Shown here piece by piece: positions 25,938-34,855 of a stretch of DNA of 64,000 nucleotides. Positions within the stretch are counted from its first letter, which is position 1. Every line of letters begins with the position of its first letter. The translations under genes and the position numbers were made by a program. Below the pieces are notes generated by a model. The model was not told the DNA's origin. It did no database searches and was given only the letters and a program-made list of their open reading frames with translations. Origin of the DNA: Actinoallomurus soli (GTDB taxonomy: Bacteria > Actinomycetota > Actinomycetes > Streptosporangiales > Streptosporangiaceae); the NCBI RefSeq assembly GCF_024055715.1, contig NZ_JAMXMV010000003.1:372001-436000 (forward strand), written 5' to 3'.

Positions 25938-27173
25938 ATGGCGCTCACCGACATCACGCGCGAAGCGGTCCTCGCCGCGATCGCCGAGTTCGACCGGCTG
26001 GGCCGTGACGCCTTCCTGGAGAAGTACGGGTTCGACTCCTCCCGCCGGTACTGGCTCCTGCACGACGGAGCGCGCTACGACTCCAAGGCCATCGCGGGAG
26101 CCGCCCACGGCCACCTGCCCGGCCGCTCTCCCCTGGCGGCGAAGGAGTTCTCCGGCGGCAGGGACCACGCCGTGACCGTGCTACGGCGCCTCGGCTTCGA
26201 AGTGACCAGCGCACCCAACGGCGACTCGTCCAGCTTTCAGACCGCGGACGAGATCGCCTCGGCCATCGGCGACCTGCGTCCCGCCTCAGCCTCCGGCAAA
26301 CCGATGCTCAAGCAGGCCGTTGTCCTCCTGTGGGCGATCGGTCGCGCCCGCGCCGGACAGGACCGCCTTCTGGGATGGGCCGACACCGTTGCCGCGCTGA
26401 GCCCGCTGCTGCAGGCTTATCGCCGGGATGGCGAAAGCCGCCATGGCCGGCCGGACTACCCGATCGCCGCGCTGTTCAATGCCGGGCTGTGGGACTTGCC
26501 CGGCCGCACCGACGTCCCACGAGCCCACGGCACCGCCGCATGGGCGTGGTTCGCCGAACAGGAACCCGAAGGTGGCCTGCCAGAGTTCGTGTACGCGCTC
26601 GCCCGCCGCTCGGGCCCGGCGCGGGTCCGCATGATCGACGCGATCGCCGCGCGGTTCTTCGACGACTTCGACGAGAGCGGCCTCCTCACCGCCGTCGGGC
26701 TCTACGACGAAGGCGTCGCCGCCGACGAGGCACCACCGCGTGGAAGCTCCGACCAGGAGACGGCGCGCGGGCGCTCCCCCGAGGCAGCCAGATCCGACTA
26801 CGCCCGACTGTGCGAACTGGTGGCGCGCCGGGAGACCCGCACGCACGGGCAGCGGCGCACCAGGATCGCAGGCGACCCGATCCGGATCGGCGTCGCTCGC
26901 CGGGCGGTCCTGCTCCGGAGCGAAGGCCGCTGCGAGAACCCCGGATGCGCCAAGCCGGCCCCGGACCGCAACGATCGCGGAGAGCCGCTCCTGGAAGTCG
27001 ACCACGTCGAGCAGCTGGCCGACGGCGGCCGTGACCATCCCGTCCAGATGATCGCCCTGTGCCCCGACTGCCATCGGGTCAAGACGCACGGGCAGAGCCG
27101 CCACCAGCTCATTCCCGTACTAACTCAGCGGGCACGCGAACTCCACGACCAGTGGATGTGTACGGGCGGCTGA
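25938..27173 (+). CDS. HNH endonuclease with ScoMcrA-like N-terminal and sulfur-binding-like domains (type IV restriction candidate)
   Basis: 411 aa. The N-terminal domain (~1-90: MALTDITREAVLAAIAEFDR, YDSKAIAGAAHGH, FSGG) matches the head domain of ScoMcrA-type enzymes. A middle domain (~118-190: VVLLWAIGRA, RPDYPIAALFNAGLWDL) resembles the DNA sulfur-binding domain. The C-terminal HNH (~330-388) has CENPGC, LEVDHVEQLADGG, LCPDCHRVKTHG, i.e. the Zn Cys and catalytic His. ScoMcrA-family enzymes restrict phosphorothioated DNA. The PT-pocket residues differ from those I remember (LKQAVV at the usual HKPLLL position), so sulfur recognition is uncertain. No dnd genes are nearby, as expected for a type IV enzyme. 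Confidence 0.72.
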   Translation: MALTDITREAVLAAIAEFDRLGRDAFLEKYGFDSSRRYWLLHDGARYDSKAIAGAAHGHLPGRSPLAAKEFSGGRDHAVTVLRRLGFEVTSAPNGDSSSFQTADEIASAIGDLRPASASGKPMLKQAVVLLWAIGRARAGQDRLLGWADTVAALSPLLQAYRRDGESRHGRPDYPIAALFNAGLWDLPGRTDVPRAHGTAAWAWFAEQEPEGGLPEFVYALARRSGPARVRMIDAIAARFFDDFDESGLLTAVGLYDEGVAADEAPPRGSSDQETARGRSPEAARSDYARLCELVARRETRTHGQRRTRIAGDPIRIGVARRAVLLRSEGRCENPGCAKPAPDRNDRGEPLLEVDHVEQLADGGRDHPVQMIALCPDCHRVKTHGQSRHQLIPVLTQRARELHDQWMCTGG

Positions 27174-27195
27174 CTTTCGGGTTCGCAAGTTCTGA

Positions 27196-27213
27196 GTGGT
27201 CGGCCGCGGCCAC
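27196..27213. terminator. Bidirectional hairpin between convergent genes
   Basis: GTGGTCG and CGGCCAC pair (one wobble) around a 4-nt loop, midway between the HNH gene and the converging membrane-protein gene. Weak but well placed. Confidence 0.35.
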
Positions 27214-27257
27214 GAGGGCGTGGGCGGCACGTGGTGAACCTGGCCGGATACCCGAAC

Positions 27258-28487
27258 CTACCTGAACCGCTTACGTACGGAGCGGAGAACCACGCGGGCC
27301 GTACGGGTGGTCAGCAGGGCTGCCGTGAAGACGAGGCAGGCGGCGAGAACGATGCCGAACATCCATGGGCTGTGCGAGCCGAGGGCCTGCAGGAGCGCGA
27401 GGGCGAGGCCTGCCGGCACGGTGACGAGGGTGAACAGGACCAGAGCGTTGTTGACGTAGCGTTTCTCATCGTCCCTCGTCAGCCGGTTGTAGTCGCTGAT
27501 CTCCGTGAGCACCTGTTCGAAGCGCTCACGGAGCCGGTGCTGGCGCTGGTAGGCGCCGAGCAGCTGGTTGGGGACGCCGTGCGTGGACAGGTGCTGCCAC
27601 CACAGTTCGTGCCGGAACAGCGTCACCCGCCGTTCGAGCTCGGCCATCGCCGAGGCGAACGGCGCGTCGAGTGCCGAGACGAGGGCGTCCTCGAGGTCAC
27701 TGATGCCCTGCAGTTGGAGAACGCCGATGAGCACGGCGTCGAGGTAGATGCTGTGGAAGTACAGCTCGGCGTGGTTGTAGAAGGGGTCACGGGGTCCTTC
27801 GTCGGGACGACAGCCCACCAGTGACAGACCATCGCGGAGGACGAGGCCGCGCCAGTCCGCGGACAGCCGGACGAAGTCGAAGCCGGAGGGTCCGGTGTTC
27901 TGCGGTATCGGCAGCTGCCGAGGGTCCGGCGGATGGTCGGCGACGTTCGTACGCGACGCCAACGCCCAGAGCCATTGGTCGGCGCTCGACCAGCGCGCGT
28001 ACCGCAGATGCCGGTAGAGGCGAGGGAACCAGCGGCCCCGCTGCGTGACGAAGCTGAGGGTGTACGACACGGCCGCGTCGAGGACGGCCTGTTCATCGAC
28101 GAGTTCCCGTGGGTCGAATCCATCGAGCCGTGTGCCTCGTCGCCGGGCGAGCGCCCGGACGACGTCGAGCGGGTGGGCATCGACGGTCTTGAGATGCACG
28201 ATGACCAGGCCGTGCGCGCCGGGCTCCTCACGCAGGCAGACGGCTTCCATCCCCTGGATCTCAACGCCGCCCGTCCGCAGGTCGAGGAGCTTGTGCCAGC
28301 GGCGGGGCCGGCCGGTCGACCCGTACAGCAGGCGGGCCGTACGCGGCGGATAGTAGGTGGAGCGCTCGTCGGCGCCGGCGCGTACGTCGCCGTACTCGAA
28401 CGGCAGCGGGCCTTCGGCCCAGTCCGGTGTCTTGGGGAAGGTCGCCTGGTAGACGGCGGTGATGACGGCGCGCGCCGGCCGGGTCAT
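27258..28487 (-). CDS. CorA-like two-TM membrane protein (candidate effector), 409 aa
   Basis: A large soluble N-terminal part (~1-330) contains YLDAVLIGVLQLQG and a long charged helix with ERRVTLFRHELWWQHL. Two closely spaced TM helices end the protein (ALVLFTLVTVPAGLALALL ~345-365; FGIVLAACLVFTAALL ~373-392). This topology recalls CorA-like membrane effectors. ATG 28487 overlaps the stop of the 92-aa gene (ATGA), and it is the last gene of the four-gene operon. Pore formation on activation is a hypothesis from topology and context, not from a recognised motif. Confidence 0.65.
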   Translation of the reverse strand: MTRPARAVITAVYQATFPKTPDWAEGPLPFEYGDVRAGADERSTYYPPRTARLLYGSTGRPRRWHKLLDLRTGGVEIQGMEAVCLREEPGAHGLVIVHLKTVDAHPLDVVRALARRRGTRLDGFDPRELVDEQAVLDAAVSYTLSFVTQRGRWFPRLYRHLRYARWSSADQWLWALASRTNVADHPPDPRQLPIPQNTGPSGFDFVRLSADWRGLVLRDGLSLVGCRPDEGPRDPFYNHAELYFHSIYLDAVLIGVLQLQGISDLEDALVSALDAPFASAMAELERRVTLFRHELWWQHLSTHGVPNQLLGAYQRQHRLRERFEQVLTEISDYNRLTRDDEKRYVNNALVLFTLVTVPAGLALALLQALGSHSPWMFGIVLAACLVFTAALLTTRTARVVLRSVRKRFR

Positions 28488-28762
28488 CGGTAGTAGGCCT
28501 CTACCTCGGGGAGGTCGAGGCGGATGATGTAGGTGGCCTCGCTGGGCCGGTCGGGGTCGTCGATGAACCGCACGCGTTCTCCGGTGCGGATGGTCCGGAA
28601 CCCTTCGGTGACTATGTCGGCGTACATGAAGGTGTAGTCGTCTCCCGTGTCGACGTCACGGACGACGTAGACACCTGTTCGCCCGGCCTGGCCGCTGCCG
28701 AAGGGGCGGCGTTCGACGATGCGCCCGAGTCGCTGCCGGGCGTTGGCCGAAGGTTCGGTCAT
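28484..28762 (-). CDS. Small conserved-looking protein in HEPN-NACHT-FGE operon, 92 aa
   Basis: Reads MTEPSANARQRLGRIVERR, then a beta-rich core (GVYVVRDVDTGDDYTFMYAD, GERVRFIDDP, TYIIRLDLP) resembling a small OB/SH3-like cold-shock-type barrel. Both ends overlap neighbours by four bases. The short length and barrel-like pattern suggest nucleic acid or ligand binding. No family recognised. Confidence 0.6.
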   Translation of the reverse strand: MTEPSANARQRLGRIVERRPFGSGQAGRTGVYVVRDVDTGDDYTFMYADIVTEGFRTIRTGERVRFIDDPDRPSEATYIIRLDLPEVEAYYR

Positions 28763-31392
28763 CCGAGGTCCTCCACACAGCGGAAGCCGACGACGTTGCT
28801 GGCGCCGCGGCGCCGGTACAGGCCCTTCGACGAGGTCTGGACGGCGCGGTAGGGGTTGTCGTACGAGCCGCCGCACATCACGATGTCGCCGGTCTCTTCG
28901 ATGACGGTCGAGGTGAGTTCCCAGACGTTGCCCACCATCTGCCGGATCCCGAAGGGTGAGCGGTTCCGCGGATTCGCGTCGACCTGCACGCGGGTGGCGT
29001 CGCGCAGGCCGCCGCGGTCGAGTTCTTCCTTCCAGACCTCGTACGTGACGAGCGGGCGTCCGCTCCAGGTGTCGGCGCAGTTGACGGCCTCCAGGTCGAG
29101 GTCGTCGCCCCAGGGGAAGAGACGCCCGTCGGCACCGCGGGCGGCGGCCTCCCATTCCAGGGAGGTCGGCAGGCGTTTCCCTTCGAAGCGCGCGAAGGCG
29201 TAGGCGTTCCACCAGTTGATGCAGACCGCCGGGTGGTCGTCGTACGCGGGGTCGTCGTAGTAGTCGGGGACGGCGAGCCGTTCGCGCCATGGCTGGTGGG
29301 TCTGGTCGGGCGGCATGTCGGGGTGGTCCCACTCGGCCGATCCGTCGCGCTCGACGGCGGCGAGGAACCGCTTGTAGCGGCCGACGGTCACGGCGTACCG
29401 GTCGAAGCGCACGGGCCGTTCGACGGTGCGGAGCATCAGGTGGTGACTCGGGCCGACGAGGTACGTCCCGGCCGGCAGCACGCAGTCGTCGGTGGTGTCG
29501 TCGTTCCGGGAGCGGTGGTGCAGGAACGCGCGGGTCTGCGCGGACAGCGTCGACCCGCTCGCCGGGCGGTCGCGCCGGAGGTGTTCTGCGGCGAGCAGTT
29601 CCTGGTAGGCGGAGTGGGTGAAGGCGATCCGCTCGTCTCCGGCGGGCCGGAACAGCGGCCATAGCTTGAACGCCTCGAAGGCGATCCTGCCGCCCTCGAA
29701 GCAGCCGATCCCCAGCGCGTTGCACACGTCGATCAGCGTGAACGTCGTACGGCCCTGCAGCGCCGCGCCGCCGAAGTAGTCGACGAGCTGCGGGATCTGC
29801 TCGGGGATCCCGGCGTCGGCGACGGCCTGTTCGAGGTGGGTCCACAGCAGGTCCGGCAGTGGTGCCTCGTGTCCGAGCATGCGCGACAGCCGCAGTTCCA
29901 GCGGTGAGCCGTCGTCGGTGCCGTCGCCGTCGAAGTCGACGTCGTGCAGGTGCAGCGCGGAGAACCGCGGGATCTTCAAAGGGTCGACGCCCTGAGCGTG
30001 CAGGTGCTGGACGAGCTTCTCCGACATCAGCGCGGTGCCGTCGAGCAGCCGGCGTACCTCGGGTGAGTCCTCCAAAAACGACACCCGGGAGCTCATGACG
30101 ACCGCGGACTCGGCCGACAGGATCTCGGCGAGCTCGGCGAACAGGTCCAGGAACCCGGTGAGGGTCGTCTCGTGCACGGCCTCGTCAATGCCGTCCAGCG
30201 CGCACACGACCGACCCGGATCGGGCGAAGTAGTGGAAGACGTCGAAGACACGGGACGTCTCGACCGACATGCAGTCGGCGAGCGTACGAGTGACGAAGTC
30301 TCTGAAGCTCTCGTCCTTCCGCTTGAGGCTCATGTCGAAGTAGAAGCGGTAACGCCGTACGTCCGCGTCCCGGCCGTCCGCGACCAGCCGTTTCAACAGC
30401 GTGCTCTTGCCACTCCCCGACCGGCCGACGACCAGGACGTTCCCACCGGTCAGGGCCACGTCACCGAGCAGGTCCATGGCGTCGCCCAGCCGGGAGAGCG
30501 CCATCTCGCCCGAACGCTCGTCGGTGGTCAGCAGGTCCGCCGCGATCGGCAGCCGTTCCGGTGCGGGCAGCGCGCCGAGCGCCGGGTGCGCCTCGGCCGC
30601 CGCGTCCAGGTGCGCGTCCACATCGACGACGGTCTCCATGAACCGGTCGTACGTGACGACCCGGTAGTCCTCGAACGCCTCGGCCTCCTCGTCCTGTTCG
30701 TCCACGACGAGGAACCGGGTGAGCTTGGGCAGCCGCGTCTGCAGCAGCTCGCCGCCGGTGCTCCGCAGCACCTGGTGCAGCTCGCCGATGTGCCGGGTCA
30801 GCAGCAGCTCGACGTACTCGGTCCGCAGACCGGTCTCCCGGCTGAACAGCTGGTAGACGGTGTGCTGAGACAGTTCGAACCGTTTGACCGGCCGAAAGTC
30901 CAGCGTCAGGTAGAGGCCGGCGAGGAACTCCGCCTTCTTGGCGACGAGCGGAGTCAGTCGTGGTACGTCTCCGGTGAGCACGACGCTGCCGGTGCTGGTG
31001 AACCAGACGAGCACATCCAGCAGCCGGCGTACGGCGGTCAGCCCGTCCTCTTCGGCGATCTCGTACCCGTCGTGCGCGGAGCGGTTCCGCAGCCGCTGGA
31101 TGTCGCGGAGCGCGTCCAGCACGGCGCCGCTGGCGATGTGCGTCTGGCAGCCTTTGATCAGCTCGCTCAGCGACTTGCCGGACGGGTCGCCGGGCACGTC
31201 GTGGTGCCGCCAGAGCTGCTTGAGGATCCGCTCGGTGATCTTCCCGACCCACGAGATGGCGTTCTCGGGGTACCCGTCGCCGAGCGACTTGATGGGACGC
31301 TCGAAATCCAGGCCGAGGAACGTCGCGATCCGGGAATGGTCGTCGAGTTCGGTCTTCAGCCGGTGCAGGCGTTCATCCAGTTGCGGGCTCAC
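28759..31392 (-). CDS. HEPN-NACHT/STAND NTPase with C-terminal formylglycine-generating-enzyme-like domain
   Basis: 877 aa. The N-terminal helical region (~30-125) contains DIQRLRNRSAHDGYE near 97-110; R-N-R-S-A-H fits the HEPN RNase motif Rx4-6H. A NACHT-type NTPase follows: Walker A GRSGSGKST near 325, Walker B ALDGIDEAV near 400, and winged-helix/helical region to ~620. The C-terminal ~240 residues are an FGE/sulfatase-modifying-factor domain (YAVTVGRYKRFL, PAVCINWWNAYAFARFEGKR, LPTSLEWEAAARGADGR, QMVGNVWELTS, VMCGGSYDNP, VGFRC). FGE-like domains in STAND proteins are thought to be sensor/partner modules. GTG 31392 overlaps the methyltransferase stop. Confidence 0.82.
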   Translation of the reverse strand: MSPQLDERLHRLKTELDDHSRIATFLGLDFERPIKSLGDGYPENAISWVGKITERILKQLWRHHDVPGDPSGKSLSELIKGCQTHIASGAVLDALRDIQRLRNRSAHDGYEIAEEDGLTAVRRLLDVLVWFTSTGSVVLTGDVPRLTPLVAKKAEFLAGLYLTLDFRPVKRFELSQHTVYQLFSRETGLRTEYVELLLTRHIGELHQVLRSTGGELLQTRLPKLTRFLVVDEQDEEAEAFEDYRVVTYDRFMETVVDVDAHLDAAAEAHPALGALPAPERLPIAADLLTTDERSGEMALSRLGDAMDLLGDVALTGGNVLVVGRSGSGKSTLLKRLVADGRDADVRRYRFYFDMSLKRKDESFRDFVTRTLADCMSVETSRVFDVFHYFARSGSVVCALDGIDEAVHETTLTGFLDLFAELAEILSAESAVVMSSRVSFLEDSPEVRRLLDGTALMSEKLVQHLHAQGVDPLKIPRFSALHLHDVDFDGDGTDDGSPLELRLSRMLGHEAPLPDLLWTHLEQAVADAGIPEQIPQLVDYFGGAALQGRTTFTLIDVCNALGIGCFEGGRIAFEAFKLWPLFRPAGDERIAFTHSAYQELLAAEHLRRDRPASGSTLSAQTRAFLHHRSRNDDTTDDCVLPAGTYLVGPSHHLMLRTVERPVRFDRYAVTVGRYKRFLAAVERDGSAEWDHPDMPPDQTHQPWRERLAVPDYYDDPAYDDHPAVCINWWNAYAFARFEGKRLPTSLEWEAAARGADGRLFPWGDDLDLEAVNCADTWSGRPLVTYEVWKEELDRGGLRDATRVQVDANPRNRSPFGIRQMVGNVWELTSTVIEETGDIVMCGGSYDNPYRAVQTSSKGLYRRRGASNVVGFRCVEDLG

Positions 31393-32135
31393 GAGCGCAC
31401 CCCCCGGACGAAGGCGAACCGGTCGGGGAAGCTCAACCGCTCGCCGGGGTACCGCTTGTCGATCTCCGCGATGCCAGCCTCGATCTGCTCGTCGTCGAAG
31501 CACGACAGCAGGGACATGTACCGATTCCGCACCATCGTCAGGTACCGGGCCTTGCTGAACGACAGCGGGAAGGACGCATAGTCGAGGCCGACCCGCAGGC
31601 CGGCGTCCCGCAGGTACGCGGCGATGTCCTCGGGGTCCGGCTGCAGCCGTTCGAACATGGCGATGGCCTCGCCGAACAGCGGATACTCGATGCGCGTGGG
31701 GAGCATCACCACCAGCAGACGGCCGCCGTCGGCCAGCAGGTCGGCGAGGCCACGCAACACCGCTCGGCGGTCATCGACGTGGTGGATGGCCTCCTTGACC
31801 AGGACGGTGTCGAACCGGTCGTACGGCAGCGGCACCTCACCCGACGCAAGCTGTTCCGCCGATGCCTCCACTGGGAGGTAGGAGTCTCCGGTGGGCAGCT
31901 GCTTCAGCATCTTCGCCGACGGATCGACGCACACCACCCGGCCCGCCCGCTCGGCCAGCCCCCGCGCGTAAAGGCCGGTGCCGCATCCGACGTCGGCGAC
32001 CCGATCTCCGGGCGCGGGATCGAGCCGATCGAGGATGCATCCCGTCATCCAGCCGATGAACTCAGGGCTGTACGCCCAGTTCTCGTCGTAGCTGTCCGCC
32101 AGCCGGTCATAGTGAGCCCGTGTCTCGCCCTGCAC
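31389..32135 (-). CDS. Class I SAM-dependent methyltransferase
   Basis: 248 aa. Motif I VADVGCGTGLYARGL near residue 45, acidic VCVDPSAK (motif II) near 67, and VLVKEAIHHVDD (post-II/IV) near 108; Methyltransf_11 type. C-terminal helical part is not conserved. It is the first gene of the four-gene operon. GTG 32135 follows GGAGGAA 8 nt upstream. The substrate is unknown; it might modify the NTPase, or nucleic acid as a self-marker, but both are speculation. Confidence 0.82.
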   Translation of the reverse strand: MQGETRAHYDRLADSYDENWAYSPEFIGWMTGCILDRLDPAPGDRVADVGCGTGLYARGLAERAGRVVCVDPSAKMLKQLPTGDSYLPVEASAEQLASGEVPLPYDRFDTVLVKEAIHHVDDRRAVLRGLADLLADGGRLLVVMLPTRIEYPLFGEAIAMFERLQPDPEDIAAYLRDAGLRVGLDYASFPLSFSKARYLTMVRNRYMSLLSCFDDEQIEAGIAEIDKRYPGERLSFPDRFAFVRGVRS

Positions 32136-32479
32136 CGTGGGGATTCCTCCAGCCCATCAACTCGACCTCGCACTAACCGTAACCTGCGTGGTTGTGGACT
32201 TCCCGACCCTGACCAGTCAAGGCCATCGGGGAACCGCTCCGTCGGTGCGAGAGTCGAATCGCGTAGCCCGGTCATCTTCTTCGAGTGCGATTCGGTCTGA
32301 CACACAGCCACCGGTCTTTAGCCCTCGGGTAGAGAGCGCTCCAGAGCCGAACGTTCACGCCGCGCACCGGTTCGGGCATTGGACCTGCGCGAATGTCCGT
32401 TGATTCCGCAGCGTGTTCGAACAACACATGCTGTAATCGGCTCCAATACCCCCTGATCGACGGCCCGGGGAGGTCGACG
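32136..32479. other. Divergent intergenic region between the STAND operon and XRE regulator
   Basis: 344 bp with lower GC than the genes on either side. A TTGACT hexamer on the minus strand near 32,216 could be a -35 for the operon, but no convincing -10 follows. No gene is supported. The location suggests it contains promoters for both directions, so the regulator at 32480 could also control the operon. Confidence 0.4.
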
Positions 32480-33358
32480 ATGAGCAGCCCCTTCGTCCGC
32501 CGGCGACGCCTCGCCACCGAGTTGCGTACGCTCCGCGAAGCGCGCGGCCTGACCGCCGACCAGCTGGCGTGCCGGATCCACCAGTCGCGCATGAAGATCT
32601 CCAAGCTGGAGAACGCACACGTACGGCCAGACCTCGCCGACGTCATGAAGATCCTCGACGTCCTGGGCGTGACAGGCGACAAGTGGCACGACATCGTCCG
32701 CATCGCCCGCGACGCCGCCGAACGTGGCTGGTGGGACTCATACGGCGACGCGATGGGCGACCGACAGCGGCTGTACGCCGACATCGAGTCCGGCGCGAAG
32801 ACAATCCGCGAATACCAGCCCGGCGCCATGCCCGGCATCCTGCAGACCCCGGACTACACCTGGGCACTGATCGAGCACGCCAAGGCCGAAGGCCCCATCA
32901 CCTACATCCCCGAACGCCTCGTCGAGGCGAGACTCCAACGTCAGCGGACCGTACTCCGCCCAGATGGGCCGGAGTACGAGGTCATCCTCGATGAAGTCGG
33001 CCTCCGCCGTTTTACCGTCCCGCCTGACGTCATGTGCGCCCAACTGAATCACGTAATCAGGGTCGCTGAGACCCACGCTCGAGTCACTGTGCGGATATTT
33101 CCCCTGGTCACAGGGGTCGCATCTGCGCTGACTCCGGGAGCTCAGTTGATCGTCTACACGTTTCCAGATCCCGCAGATCCTACGATGGCGACTGTACAAA
33201 CGGTGGCCGCTGAGATATTCCATACAGAGCCAGAGGAGGTAGCGCGATACCTCCGCAGGTATCAATATGTACGAGAGGCAGCACTGTCGGAGGTAAGAAG
33301 TCTCAGCTTTCTGAGTGCACTCGCCAGCCAGATCAGCGACGAGAGAGAGCCGACATAG
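32480..33358 (+). CDS. XRE-family regulator with DUF5753 domain
   Basis: 292 aa. HTH (~10-65) with LREARGLTADQLACRIHQSR and ISKLENAHVRPDLADV, then a DUF5753 sensor domain (~95-285) with EPGAMPGILQTPDYT-type sequence (here EYQPGAMPGILQTPDYT) and VRIFPL near 210. ATG 32480 follows GGGGAGGT. Paired with a DUF397 gene (TAGTG overlap), the usual arrangement. It is divergent from the methyltransferase/NACHT operon and may regulate it, which I infer from position only. Confidence 0.9.
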   Translation: MSSPFVRRRRLATELRTLREARGLTADQLACRIHQSRMKISKLENAHVRPDLADVMKILDVLGVTGDKWHDIVRIARDAAERGWWDSYGDAMGDRQRLYADIESGAKTIREYQPGAMPGILQTPDYTWALIEHAKAEGPITYIPERLVEARLQRQRTVLRPDGPEYEVILDEVGLRRFTVPPDVMCAQLNHVIRVAETHARVTVRIFPLVTGVASALTPGAQLIVYTFPDPADPTMATVQTVAAEIFHTEPEEVARYLRRYQYVREAALSEVRSLSFLSALASQISDEREPT

Positions 33359-33489
33359 TGACCACGAACAGTGATTGGCGGAAGTCCCGGCGGAGCGAAC
33401 CTAACTCAGCGTGCGTAGAGGTTGCAGCCATCAACGTGTCGGAGGCCGAACAGAGTAGCGTTGCAGCAAAACTTTCGGGCCAGCTGTAA
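33358..33489 (+). CDS. DUF397 protein, 43 aa
   Basis: VTTNSDWRKSRRSEPNSACV then EVAAINVSEAE: the WRKS...C.EVA signature of DUF397. GTG start overlaps the regulator stop by one base (TAGTG). Its length was confirmed by counting 44 codons. The C-terminal tail is longer than in minimal family members. Confidence 0.8.
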   Translation: MTTNSDWRKSRRSEPNSACVEVAAINVSEAEQSSVAAKLSGQL

Positions 33490-34138
33490 TTATGTTTTTG
33501 TCAGTTACCGTTAACGCACGCCAACCGCGCGGTCTCCTCGGGCGCCGCGCCTTACTTCCGTGCTGTACAACAGGAGATGCCGCACCGAGCGCAGGCGGAT
33601 TTGAATAGGGTCGGCGATCTCGACGTCACACCCCCTACTGGCCTCGACATTCCTCCGGCGACCGCTCTGCGAGCGGAGGATTCATCCCGCGTATATCCCA
33701 CGATGGCGCGAAGGGAGACGCGGCGGAGGGGGCCCTGGCCTGAGCGTGATCAGAACCGGTTGTGTTATGCGAAGGATGCCCGGGAAGGTCCGTGCATGTC
33801 GATTACGGAATCCGGTCCTCGGAGCGTCGCCGACGTCTGCCGTCTGCAGGGTCGCGGCGGTCACACCCTCCAGGTTCCTGTCGGTTGGCGAGCTCCGTGC
33901 GGCGGGGAGCCCAGTATCCGGTGGCAAGCGGACCCGGAGCGCAGGGCCGGCCACGGCCGAGCACCGGAAGCCGCGCGGCAGCGATCGCCCTCAGCCGCGA
34001 CTGGCGATAACCACAAACGGCGATCGTCTTGAACAGCAACCGCCCGAACGACACAGATCATGACGCCTACTGAACTTGATCAGGTGATGTCGCGTGATTG
34101 CCTGACAGTTGAGGGGTGGATCCGGTAGGTCTGAGCGA
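33490..34138. other. Intergenic region without a supported gene
   Basis: About 650 bp. The first ~40 bp are AT-rich for this genome (TTATGTTTTTGTCAGTTACC). Later open frames have unbiased codon positions and no recognisable product or ribosome binding site. It separates the regulator cluster from the restriction-modification region and may be an old integration boundary. Confidence 0.45.
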
Positions 34139-34468
34139 GTGAACGCCTCCGAGCCCGACCAGACCACCTCCGAGGACGACGAGACCACCTCCGTCGCCGA
34201 GAGGCTGAAGAACCTGTTCAAGAAGAATAAAGAGATCATCATAGGCGGCACGGCCCTCGTCGTAGCGACCGGCGTGCTCATCAGTCGCTCCAAGGGGCAT
34301 GGCCTCACCGAGAACACCGAGGGCTTCGGGTCGTTCTCCGACCCAGTAGTTGAGGGCCAGAAACGCCAATCCCCTTCCCGGCATGTGGTGACCTCACATC
34401 AGAGGAGGACCAAGAACGGGGTCGTTACTGTTCGACCTTATGAGCGGGGTGGCTCCACGGTGGCCTGA
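34139..34468 (+). CDS. Hypothetical single-TM protein, 109 aa
   Basis: Acidic N-tail (VNASEPDQTTSEDDETTS), a basic helix (RLKNLFKKNKE), one hydrophobic segment (IIIGGTALVVATGVLI, ~39-54), then a basic C-terminus ending RTKNGVVTVRPYERGG. No family recognised. GTG 34139 chosen; TTG 34109 adds 10 residues. Layout resembles the protein at 19696. Confidence 0.5.
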   Translation: MNASEPDQTTSEDDETTSVAERLKNLFKKNKEIIIGGTALVVATGVLISRSKGHGLTENTEGFGSFSDPVVEGQKRQSPSRHVVTSHQRRTKNGVVTVRPYERGGSTVA

Positions 34469-34855
34469 AACCGGCTGCGCTCCCGCCCGACATGGCGTCC
34501 TTCCTTGTAACCGCGGTTCAGACCGGCGCGGAGCGGGTCCAAGGTCAGCAACCGATCGCATGCGACGCCGAAGGGCCCTGCCGGTTCTGGCCATCGGCCG
34601 CGGTGGTCCAGAGCTGCCGGGTGCGGCCTGTGCGAGGCGGAGTGCGCCGAGGTGCCTGACCTCTCGTTGCTGGCGCTTTGTGTCGGCCCCCTTCGCTACG
34701 GTGCAGGCGGGCCTGCAATCCCGCCTGACGGCCCGCGTACGCAGGAGGCTGAGGTGCGCGAAGATGGCCGCGGACGTGCGTTGCCTTGCGGGGGCGCGAC
34801 TACCCCAGTGGGCCGACGCAGCCATGCACGCTGAGTGATTTCTGTGAGGAGGCTT
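34469..34855. other. Region upstream of hsdM without a supported gene
   Basis: 387 bp. Open frames here give Arg/Cys-rich translations typical of noncoding GC-rich DNA. Presumably holds the hsdMSR promoter and the left boundary of the type I island. I could not recognise the missing 3' end of the DrmD-like helicase here. Confidence 0.4.

Noticed and set aside
25938-27173. A dnd/phosphorothioation cluster around the ScoMcrA-like gene
   Set aside because: No dndA-E or ssp genes nearby; type IV enzymes are expected in genomes without the modification.
33577-34032. 151-codon plus-strand open frame
   Set aside because: No ribosome binding site or conserved motif, Arg/Gly-rich, overlapped by several equal frames; looks noncoding.
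34440-34838. 132-codon plus-strand open frame before hsdM
   Set aside because: Cys/Arg-rich translation typical of noncoding GC-rich DNA; no conserved motif.
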